From NCBI GenBank assembly GCA_937973565.1, contig CALJKQ010000103.1, forward strand, positions 1-28,961: DNA of 28,961 nt, written 5' to 3'. The translations under genes and the position numbers were made by a program. Below the pieces are notes generated by a model. That model was not told the DNA's origin. It saw only the letters and a program-made list of their open reading frames with translations, and did no database searches. The stretch comes from an uncultured Saprospiraceae bacterium (lineage in GTDB: Bacteria > Bacteroidota > Bacteroidia > Chitinophagales > Saprospiraceae). Shown piece by piece: positions 16,136 to 22,765 of the stretch. The number at the start of each line of letters is the position of its first letter. The first letter of the stretch is position 1.

Positions 16136-16166
16136 TTGACAAGCGTTATAAAATCAAATACCTTTG
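16136..16166 (+). promoter_or_regulatory. Candidate promoter for the DUF4175 operon
   Basis: TTG at 16136-16138, a 20-bp spacer, then TACCTTTG at 16159-16166, both matching the Bacteroidota consensus. The predicted start near 16173 leaves a leader of about 118 nt before the ATG at 16291. A 10-bp direct repeat, GGGCTGATTT, lies at 16166-16175 and 16204-16213 within that leader. Confidence 0.5.
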
Positions 16167-16290
16167 GGCTGATTTTAATGCTTTTGTCCCAAACCGGTAT
16201 TTAGGGCTGATTTCCAGCCATTAATTTGACATTTTTAAGGAATTATTTAGGCCTGATATTTGTTGTAACAGGTCGGAACAGAAATTACGT

Positions 16291-19200
16291 ATGGATATAA
16301 ACCAGAATTACAGCTTACTGATTCAGAAATTAGATCAATTTATCCGCAAATTTTATCTAAATCAACTGATCAGGGGATCTTTATATGCCATAGCCGCTGT
16401 ACTCTTCCTCTTTTTGGCCTTTAGTTTTTTGGAATATTCCTTCTATTTTGGAACCCTGGGCCGAAAAATCCTCTTTTTCAGCTTTATCGCCGTTTTTGGA
16501 GCTTCTGCCTACTTTTGGGTGTTATTGCCACTTTTCCACTATTTCAGGTTGGGAAAAACCATCAGTCATGAAGATGCAGCCAAAATCATCGGAGATCATT
16601 TTGGGGATGTTAAAGACAAGTTGCTCAATGTTCTGAACCTCAAAAAACAGGCAGATGCATCGGATAACAAAGAACTGCTTTTTGCCGGCATTGAGCAGAA
16701 AACGGAAGCCATAAAGTTAGTGCCTTTCAAATCGGCCATTGACCTGAGCAAAAACAAGAAATACCTCAGGTATGCATTGCCTCCTTTTTTACTGCTTGTG
16801 TTTTTGTTATTTGCAGCACCCTCTATCATTACAGACCCTACTTATCGTATCGTCAACAATGGCAGAGAGTTTGCCAAAGCGGCACCCTATACCTTTAACC
16901 TCGAAAACAAAAGACTGGAAGTTCCCCAATTTGAGGATTTTCAACTCAACATCAAAGTAACCGGCAAAACCCTGCCCAACGAGGTAGCCGTAGAAATTGA
17001 CGGCTTTCAGTACAAAGCAGAAAAAAAATCCAATGACGAATTCTCCTTCCTGTTTCGCAATGTTCAAAAAAATGTTGACTTCAGGATCGTATCCGGCTCT
17101 GTTGGCAGTGAAACCCATTCGCTGAGCATTATTCCCAAACCCAGTCTTTCTGATTTTACGGTTAACCTCGCCTACCCCTCGCATACCGGAAGAGGAAGTG
17201 AAAAAATATCCAACCTCGGCGATTTGATGATTCCTGAAGGTACAGTGGTCACATGGCAATTCAACACCCAAAACACCGATGCCTTGTCATTGCAGTTTGA
17301 CAATGAAAGTCCGGTTCAGGCCAATCAAAAGGAAGCCACTGTTTTTCAGTTTAGAAAAAACATTCGAAAAGATCACCATTATCGGGTTTTGTTCGCCAAT
17401 AACAGGTTGCCCATACCCGATTCTGTCAATTATACCATCAATGTGGTAAAAGATCAGTATCCAACCATTGCCGTCGAAGAATTCATCGATAGCAGCAATC
17501 GCAATTTTGTCTATTTCGCTGGCACAGCCTCAGATGATTACGGAATCTTGAATCTGAATTTTCATTATACCATTATCAAGGCCAATGGCAAGTCTATGCC
17601 TGAAATGATGATGAAAGTTCCCCGCCCTGAAGGCAAGGAGATTTCATATGAATATTCCGTGGATTTAAACAAGCTCGGCCTGGAAGCGGGAGACAACATC
17701 ACCTATTTCTTCCAGGTAGCTGACAACGATGCTGTAAATGGCAGCAAGACCAGTAAAACCGGAGTCCTGTCATACCAAAAACCAACCTTCGAGGAATTCA
17801 AACAACAGGAAAATGAAAATGAGGAGCTGATCAAAGACAACCTGAAGGAATCCATTAAAAATCTTGAAAAAATGCAGGACAATTTCAGGAAAATGAAAGA
17901 AAAACTCCTGCAGGAAAAACAACTCGACTGGCAAACTAAAAAAGAGCTGGAAAAGCTCCTAGAACAACAGAAAGAACTCCAGAAAAAACTGGAGGAAAGC
18001 AAGAAAAAACTGGAGGAAAACATAAAGAACCAGGAAGAATTCCAGCAACCCGATCCTGAAGTTTTAGAAAAGCAGGAGAGAATGCAGGAGTTGATGAAAG
18101 AGGCCATCAATCCGGAACAACAGGAACTGATGGATAAAATTCAGGAACTCATGCAGGAGTTGGAGAAAGAAGATGCCATGCAAATGATGGATCAGTTTGA
18201 AATGAACAACGAAAACTCCAATAAAGACATGAAACGACTGCTTGAACTGTACAAGCAGCTCGAAATGGAAAAGGAGGTTAAAGAACAAATTAAAGAACTG
18301 GAAAATCTTGCCGAAAAACAGGAAGAACTGGCCAATAAAACAGAAAAGGAAAACGCACCAAAAGAGGAACTGAAAAAAGAACAGGAGGACCTCAATAAAA
18401 AAATGGATGAGCTCGAAAAGAAAATGGATGAGCTCGAAAAGAAAAATAAGGAGTTGTCTCCTCCAAAAGACCTCGGCAAGGATAATGAGGAAAAAATGGA
18501 GGACATCAAAAACGACATGAACGACAGTAAAAAAGAGCTGAACAGCAAGTCGGGCGACAACAAAAAAGCCGCTAAAAAGCAAAAAGAGGCTTCCAAAAAA
18601 ATGAAAAAAATGGCCGAAGAAATGTCTGCTGCCATGGAGGGTGCTGAAATGGACCAACAGGCCGAAGACATCAAGACCATTCGCCAATTGCTGGAAAACC
18701 TGGTAACCGTTTCCTATGATCAGGAAAGACTGGCCAAAGACATTGGTACAACACCTACCACCACGCCTCGCTACGTTGATCTTGTAAAACAACAATTCAA
18801 AATCAAAGGAGATTTCTCTGTAATTGAAGACAGTTTAAGTGCCCTCGCTATGCGGGTGGATAAAATTGAAAGTTTCGTTACCGAAAAAGTTACCGAAATC
18901 AAATACAACATCAACCATAGCATTGAGCAGCTGGAAGAAAGACAAACCAACCGCGCCATAGAAAATCAACGCAGGACCATGACCAATCTAAACGATTTGG
19001 CATTAATGTTGAGTGAATCTATGAAAGATATGCAACAGCAAATGAGCGGATCCATGCCCGGCAGCCAGATGTGCAACAAACCGGGTGGTAAAGGCGAAGG
19101 TAAGTCCGGTGGAAAAGTACCTATGGATAAAATTACTGACGGCCAGCAGGGATTAAACTCTGACCTTCAGAAAATGGCCGATAAAATGAAAGACGGCAAA

Positions 19201-19632
19201 AAGGGAACCGCAAAAGACTTTGGGGAAGCCGCAGCCAGACAAGCCGCACTCAGAAAAGCATTGCAGGATCTGCAAAAAGAAAAACAAGAACAAGGCAAAG
19301 GAGACAACGGTCTGCAGGACATCCTAAACCAGATGGATAAGGTGGAAACCGACCTGGTGAACAAAAGATTGAACGCAGAGTCTTTGGCCCGACAAAAGGA
19401 TATTCTCACCCGATTGCTGGAAGCAGAAAAGGCAGAAAGACAAAGAGAGTTGGACGAAAAACGAAAAGCAGAAACCGGAGAAGAAAAACAAAGACCCCTG
19501 CCACCGGCACTTCAGGCATACCTAAAGAAAAGACAGGCAGAGGCTGCGATGTACAAAACAGTGTCACCATCTCTCAAGAGTCATTACAGACAATTGGTAG
19601 ACGAATATTATAGGGCTCTTAAATCCAGATAA
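16291..19632 (+). CDS. DUF4175-family membrane protein with long charged coiled coil
   Basis: A 1113-residue protein. Membrane helices at about 29-48, 60-82 and 158-178 anchor it; a region with beta-rich segments follows (about 190-490, including KPSLSDFTVNLAYPSH and DDYGILNLNFHY), then a very long Glu/Lys/Gln-rich coiled coil from about 503 to 770, a second helical region to about 920 with a Gly/Lys-rich linker, and a helical C-terminus (LKSHYRQLVDEYYRALKSR). This matches the large DUF4175 proteins of Bacteroidota. Function is unknown; topology suggests an inner-membrane protein with a long periplasmic stalk. The RsbW-like ATPase starts 5 bp after the stop and YbeY follows, a gene order I recall from other Bacteroidota. 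A perfect 21-bp tandem duplication occurs in the coiled coil. Confidence 0.85.
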   Translation: MDINQNYSLLIQKLDQFIRKFYLNQLIRGSLYAIAAVLFLFLAFSFLEYSFYFGTLGRKILFFSFIAVFGASAYFWVLLPLFHYFRLGKTISHEDAAKIIGDHFGDVKDKLLNVLNLKKQADASDNKELLFAGIEQKTEAIKLVPFKSAIDLSKNKKYLRYALPPFLLLVFLLFAAPSIITDPTYRIVNNGREFAKAAPYTFNLENKRLEVPQFEDFQLNIKVTGKTLPNEVAVEIDGFQYKAEKKSNDEFSFLFRNVQKNVDFRIVSGSVGSETHSLSIIPKPSLSDFTVNLAYPSHTGRGSEKISNLGDLMIPEGTVVTWQFNTQNTDALSLQFDNESPVQANQKEATVFQFRKNIRKDHHYRVLFANNRLPIPDSVNYTINVVKDQYPTIAVEEFIDSSNRNFVYFAGTASDDYGILNLNFHYTIIKANGKSMPEMMMKVPRPEGKEISYEYSVDLNKLGLEAGDNITYFFQVADNDAVNGSKTSKTGVLSYQKPTFEEFKQQENENEELIKDNLKESIKNLEKMQDNFRKMKEKLLQEKQLDWQTKKELEKLLEQQKELQKKLEESKKKLEENIKNQEEFQQPDPEVLEKQERMQELMKEAINPEQQELMDKIQELMQELEKEDAMQMMDQFEMNNENSNKDMKRLLELYKQLEMEKEVKEQIKELENLAEKQEELANKTEKENAPKEELKKEQEDLNKKMDELEKKMDELEKKNKELSPPKDLGKDNEEKMEDIKNDMNDSKKELNSKSGDNKKAAKKQKEASKKMKKMAEEMSAAMEGAEMDQQAEDIKTIRQLLENLVTVSYDQERLAKDIGTTPTTTPRYVDLVKQQFKIKGDFSVIEDSLSALAMRVDKIESFVTEKVTEIKYNINHSIEQLEERQTNRAIENQRRTMTNLNDLALMLSESMKDMQQQMSGSMPGSQMCNKPGGKGEGKSGGKVPMDKITDGQQGLNSDLQKMADKMKDGKKGTAKDFGEAAARQAALRKALQDLQKEKQEQGKGDNGLQDILNQMDKVETDLVNKRLNAESLARQKDILTRLLEAEKAERQRELDEKRKAETGEEKQRPLPPALQAYLKKRQAEAAMYKTVSPSLKSHYRQLVDEYYRALKSR
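18400..18441 (+). repeat. Perfect 21-bp tandem duplication inside the DUF4175 gene
   Basis: Two identical 21-bp copies, 18400-18420 and 18421-18441, encode the heptad KMDELEK twice. Being in frame and one heptad long, the duplication extends the coiled coil without breaking it. Exact identity suggests recent origin by slippage and a length-variable site. Confidence 0.9.
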
Positions 19633-19637
19633 TACAC

Positions 19638-20039
19638 ATGATTAAAAAAACGATACGACTTACGTCATCTCCCAATAGTATTGCAGCCCTTGAAGATTAT
19701 TTGCAGAGCATCCTCATGGAAAATGAATCCTGCGCATCCAAATTTCCTGACATCCTGATAAGCCTTACAGAAGCTGTAAACAATGCCATTATACACGGCA
19801 ACAAATCAGACAGTAGCAAAGAAGTAAAGGTGGCCTGTAAAAGCAGCAAAACAGGTATTTCTTTTTCCATCATTGACGAAGGTGCCGGTTTTGATCCTCA
19901 GGCCATTCCCGACCCTACTTCACCCGACAAATTGGAGTGTTGCGGAGGAAGGGGCGTATACATTATGAACGCACTGGCTGACAAGGTAGCATACAAAAAC
20001 AATGGCAGCACCGTAGAAATCTTTTTTAATTTGTGCTGA
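19638..20039 (+). CDS. RsbW-like ATP-binding protein (anti-sigma/GHKL fold)
   Basis: A 133-residue stand-alone HATPase_c domain of the RsbW/SpoIIAB type. The N box LTEAVNNAIIHGN (residues 43-55), G1 box IIDEGAGFD (78-86) and G2 box GGRGVYIM (103-110) are complete, so ATP binding and probably kinase activity are retained. RsbW relatives phosphorylate an anti-anti-sigma (STAS) partner or sequester a sigma factor. No STAS, PP2C or sigma gene is in the window. It lies 5 bp after the DUF4175 gene, and its TGA overlaps the ATG of ybeY (TGATG), so all three are cotranscribed and the last two translationally coupled. The target in Bacteroidota is unknown. Confidence 0.9.
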   Translation: MIKKTIRLTSSPNSIAALEDYLQSILMENESCASKFPDILISLTEAVNNAIIHGNKSDSSKEVKVACKSSKTGISFSIIDEGAGFDPQAIPDPTSPDKLECCGGRGVYIMNALADKVAYKNNGSTVEIFFNLC

Positions 20040-20479
20040 TGGAAGAAACCATAATCTTCCACGCTGAAGATGTTTCACTGCCTGATTTTTTTGATGAGCC
20101 CCGATTGGTTAAATGGCTTAATGAGCTGGCAGCTTCACTGGATGTGACCATCGTCCAGCTCAATTACATTTTTTGCTCCGACGAATACCTGCTTTCCATT
20201 AACCAGGATTATCTTCAGCACGACTACTATACTGACATCATCACCTTTCCTTACCAACAGGGAAAAAAACTGGAGAGTGACATCTTCATCAGTCTCGACA
20301 GGGTGCAGGAAAATGCCTCAGAATTCGCCGATGGAGATTATGCCCGTGAATTGTTGAGGGTGATGGCTCACGGCCTGCTTCACCTCACAGGCTTGGGTGA
20401 CAAAACCGAAGCAGAGGCTATGAAAATGAGAGAAGCCGAAAACAAAGCCATCGAAAGCTACGCTATTGTGCAGGCTTAA
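20039..20479 (+). CDS. ybeY: Endoribonuclease YbeY (rRNA maturation)
   Basis: A 146-residue UPF0054/YbeY protein from the ATG at 20039, which overlaps the preceding stop codon; an in-frame GTG six bases earlier is less likely. YbeY is a metal-dependent RNase involved in 16S rRNA 3'-end maturation and ribosome quality control. The substrate-side motif TDIITFPY is at 65-72 and the metal motif HGLLHLTGLGDKT at 111-123. The usual third ligand of H-x3-H-x5-H is replaced by Asp121; I recall the same GxxDKT form in Bacteroidota homologues, so it is likely a lineage-specific ligand rather than a defect. Coupled to the RsbW-like gene. Confidence 0.93.
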   Translation: MEETIIFHAEDVSLPDFFDEPRLVKWLNELAASLDVTIVQLNYIFCSDEYLLSINQDYLQHDYYTDIITFPYQQGKKLESDIFISLDRVQENASEFADGDYARELLRVMAHGLLHLTGLGDKTEAEAMKMREAENKAIESYAIVQA

Positions 20480-20483
20480 GCCT
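20472..20483. repeat. Perfect 12-bp palindrome at the ybeY/thrB junction
   Basis: AGGCTTAAGCCT is its own reverse complement. It spans the ybeY stop (20477-20479) and its last base is the first base of the candidate thrB -7 box. It could be an operator or a minor hairpin; it has no T-run, so a terminator is unlikely. Confidence 0.4.
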
Positions 20484-20490
20484 ACTTTTG
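20483..20490 (+). promoter_or_regulatory. Candidate -7 box (TACTTTTG) for thrB
   Basis: An exact TAnnTTTG match 19 bp upstream of the thrB ATG. The nearest TTG (20466-20468) is only 14 bp upstream, shorter than the usual spacing. Confidence 0.4.
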
Positions 20491-20509
20491 CCTTCTGAAA
20501 AGTATCCGT

Positions 20510-21442
20510 ATGTCAGGAACCATTAAAGTTTTCGCCCCTGCTTCCGTTGCCAATGTGGCGGTGGGCTTTGATATTTTGGGTTTTGCCCTTGAAAAACCGG
20601 GCGACGAAATCATCATCAGGCCGGGCACCGAACCGGGTCTAAAAATTACCACCATCACAGGCGCCAAAAACAAACTGCCGCTGGATATTCACCAAAATAC
20701 AGCGGGATACGCCGCAGTCCGACTACTCCAGCACCTGGGTGAAGAGAAAAGGCCCATTGAGATGGAGATTCACAAAAAAATGCCCTTCGGCAGTGGCCTC
20801 GGATCTTCAGCAGCCAGCGCAGTGGGAGGCGTTTTTGCGGTAAACGAATGGCTCAAAACCGGCCTCACCAAAGCGGAAATCCTCCGTTTTGCCGTTGAAG
20901 GCGAGCAAATAGCAGACGGCGCTTTCCATGCCGACAATGTGGCTCCCTCACTCCTGGGTGGTCTGGTCTTGATCAGGGACAACGAAAGTCTGGACTTTAA
21001 GAAAATTCACGTGCCTCCCGGACTTTTTGTGGTGGTAATATACCCACATATCACCGTATTGACACGCGACTCCAGAGCGGTTTTGGCTCCTACCGTTGAA
21101 CTGCCTACCGTTATCCGGCAGAACGGAAACCTCGCGGCCTTTATAGCTTCTATGTACACAGCCGATTTTGGGTTAATGAAAAGATCATTGCAAGATCTGA
21201 TCATCGAGCCACAAAGAGCTTCTTTGATACCCGGGTTTTATGAAATCAAGGAAATGGCGCTGCAAACCGGCTGTCTTGGTTTTTCGATCAGTGGTGCCGG
21301 ACCGTCTATGTTTGCCTTGTGCGACAATTCGCATCTTGCTGAAGAAATTGGTCAAAAGGCAAGCCAATTGCTATCAGCTAAAAAGATTGCATCGGATGTG
21401 TTTTTGTCTAAAATTAACCTGGAAGGGGCTTTCAGATATTGA
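20510..21442 (+). CDS. thrB: Homoserine kinase (GHMP family)
   Basis: A 310-residue GHMP kinase that phosphorylates L-homoserine with ATP in threonine synthesis. The homoserine kinase N-terminus APASVANVAVGFDILGFAL (9-27), the ATP loop MPFGSGLGSSAASAVGG (91-107), GAFHADNVAPSLLGG and the C-terminal FSISGAGPSMFALCD are all present. In many bacteria thrB lies between thrA and thrC; here it stands 30 bp after ybeY with its own candidate -7 box and no other threonine gene nearby. Its stop codon abuts the stop of the convergent HAD gene with no bases between. Confidence 0.95.
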   Translation: MSGTIKVFAPASVANVAVGFDILGFALEKPGDEIIIRPGTEPGLKITTITGAKNKLPLDIHQNTAGYAAVRLLQHLGEEKRPIEMEIHKKMPFGSGLGSSAASAVGGVFAVNEWLKTGLTKAEILRFAVEGEQIADGAFHADNVAPSLLGGLVLIRDNESLDFKKIHVPPGLFVVVIYPHITVLTRDSRAVLAPTVELPTVIRQNGNLAAFIASMYTADFGLMKRSLQDLIIEPQRASLIPGFYEIKEMALQTGCLGFSISGAGPSMFALCDNSHLAEEIGQKASQLLSAKKIASDVFLSKINLEGAFRY

Positions 21443-21862
21443 TCAGCTTTCGAATACCTCGATTTCTGCGGTTGCTTTCACAAGCTCTGTAAACTTTCCT
21501 TTAAATCGGGTAGCCTTCACCAAATGATTGTCGATCCAGTGATAGTTGCCACCTCTCGGCTTGCACAGGAGGATGCCATGGTATTTAAAGCCATGCTGGT
21601 TTAACCACGTCTCTGTAATGGCCCTGTGCTCCTCTGTACGCGATGAAAAAAAGGTGATGATGTGGCCTTCATCGTACCACTTATTGATGATTTCCAGTGC
21701 ATCCGGATAAGGTGCGCACGTGACCATTCTTTCAGGTTCTTCGTTGGGAACATCATCGCAAATGGTACCATCGATATCAATTAAAAAATTTTTAATGCTT
21801 TTATCGAGAATGGGACTTAGTGCATTTCCATGTTCATCCGTAAGTGCTTTCAATGAGCTCAT
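21443..21862 (-). CDS. Small HAD-superfamily phosphatase-like protein
   Basis: A 139-residue HAD fold without a large cap domain. Motif I FLIDIDGTICDD (nucleophile Asp29, acid Asp31), motif II FFSSRT (Ser73/74), motif III Lys101 in CKPRGG, and motif IV-like WIDNHLV (Asp111) are all there, so it could be an active phosphatase. Close Bacteroidota relatives tend to be labelled phosphoheptose isomerase or capsule phosphatase, which this sequence does not support: no SIS domain is present. Substrate unknown; a sugar phosphate is a reasonable guess. It lies 19 bp downstream of the M23 peptidase gene, on the same strand, so the two may be cotranscribed. Confidence 0.8.
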   Translation of the reverse strand: MSSLKALTDEHGNALSPILDKSIKNFLIDIDGTICDDVPNEEPERMVTCAPYPDALEIINKWYDEGHIITFFSSRTEEHRAITETWLNQHGFKYHGILLCKPRGGNYHWIDNHLVKATRFKGKFTELVKATAEIEVFES

Positions 21863-21881
21863 TATTTTGTTCTAAGTTTTG

Positions 21882-22682
21882 TTAGTTGAATGAAATATAA
21901 TTTTTGGGATTCACCGCCTGACCATCATACCACAGCTCAAAATGTAGATGAGGTCCCGACGACATTTCACCGGTATTGCCAATGATGGCCACTGCCTGTC
22001 CCGTTTGAACCTTTTGCCCCGGCTTCACCAGATTGGCTGAATTGTGTTTGTAAACGGAAACTATATTTCTGGGATGCTGAATGATGACCGCATTGCCCGA
22101 TTCTGCCGACCATTCTGCGCTCAGTACAATGCCTTCCATCACGGACTTTACAGCGGTGCCCTTGGGTGCAATGATATCGGTGCCCAGGTGCTCTCTGCTG
22201 GGATCGTACTCTGCACTGATACTTCCCGAAAGTGGAGAGGCAAAAACGAGGTGATCCAGCTCTCTGGTTTTGAGAGACTCCACAACGTCGCGATTGTTGA
22301 CCGCTTCCGGCTTCCCGGCTTTTTGCTCAGCTTCCGAAATTTCAATGGATTTCAACATGTTTTTCAGTCCCTGGGTGTACGTATCGTGCGCCTGAACCTG
22401 CTTCTCGAGCTCATCGATCCGCTGGGTAAGTTCTACAAACTCTGTATTTTCTTTGATATCCCCATAGCCTGGAATCCAGCGCTTTACAGGGGTAAAAACA
22501 ATGAATGAAACCACCATAACGGTCATCAAAACAATAAATGAACTGGCAATGATGTAAAAAATCAATAATGAGAAACTAAAAGAGGTAACCTCTCTTAAAT
22601 CATCTTCGTCCAGTATTACCAGTCTGTAATTGTCCTGAAGTCGCTCTAACAATGATCTTTTAGTTCCTTCCTCCGCGGACAT
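21882..22682 (-). CDS. Membrane-anchored M23 peptidase (LytM-like)
   Basis: 266 residues: a cytoplasmic N-terminus, one membrane helix at about 38-63, a short coiled coil at about 82-115, and a C-terminal M23 domain at about 150-262. Zinc ligands His165 and Asp169 (EHLGTD), His247 in GPHLHFE, with His245 and His213 (YKH) as catalytic histidines; all are present, so it is probably an active peptidoglycan endopeptidase rather than a degenerate activator. The domain would face the periplasm. It is transcribed divergently from sprE across an 83-bp gap containing an 18-bp palindrome, which suggests linked control of wall hydrolysis and T9SS assembly (inference). Confidence 0.92.
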   Translation of the reverse strand: MSAEEGTKRSLLERLQDNYRLVILDEDDLREVTSFSFSLLIFYIIASSFIVLMTVMVVSFIVFTPVKRWIPGYGDIKENTEFVELTQRIDELEKQVQAHDTYTQGLKNMLKSIEISEAEQKAGKPEAVNNRDVVESLKTRELDHLVFASPLSGSISAEYDPSREHLGTDIIAPKGTAVKSVMEGIVLSAEWSAESGNAVIIQHPRNIVSVYKHNSANLVKPGQKVQTGQAVAIIGNTGEMSSGPHLHFELWYDGQAVNPKNYISFN

Positions 22683-22688
22683 TATGCA

Positions 22689-22717
22689 TTGTTTTTCAGA
22701 AAAATAAAATAATTTTG
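22689..22717 (+). promoter_or_regulatory. Candidate promoter for sprE
   Basis: TTG at 22689-22691, an 18-bp spacer and TAATTTTG at 22710-22717. The predicted start near 22724 gives a leader of about 42 nt to the ATG at 22766. Confidence 0.55.
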
Positions 22718-22727
22718 CGCAAAATTA
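22710..22727. promoter_or_regulatory. Perfect 18-bp palindrome holding two opposed -7 boxes
   Basis: The sequence TAATTTTGC joined to GCAAAATTA is an exact inverted repeat. Each half begins with TAATTTTG, an exact TAnnTTTG match: the plus copy (22710-22717) points to sprE, the minus copy (22727-22720) to the M23 peptidase gene. The two promoters would overlap so that only one polymerase could bind at a time. It could instead be a dimeric repressor site. Confidence 0.6.
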
Positions 22728-22765
22728 GTTATAAATAAACTAATAGTACTGTTAATAAAAATTAA

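Noticed and set aside
18064..18795. A 243-codon open frame on the minus strand opposite the DUF4175 coiled coil
   Set aside because: It is the antisense of Lys/Glu codons, giving Phe/Leu-rich nonsense with no domain; the plus strand is clearly coding.
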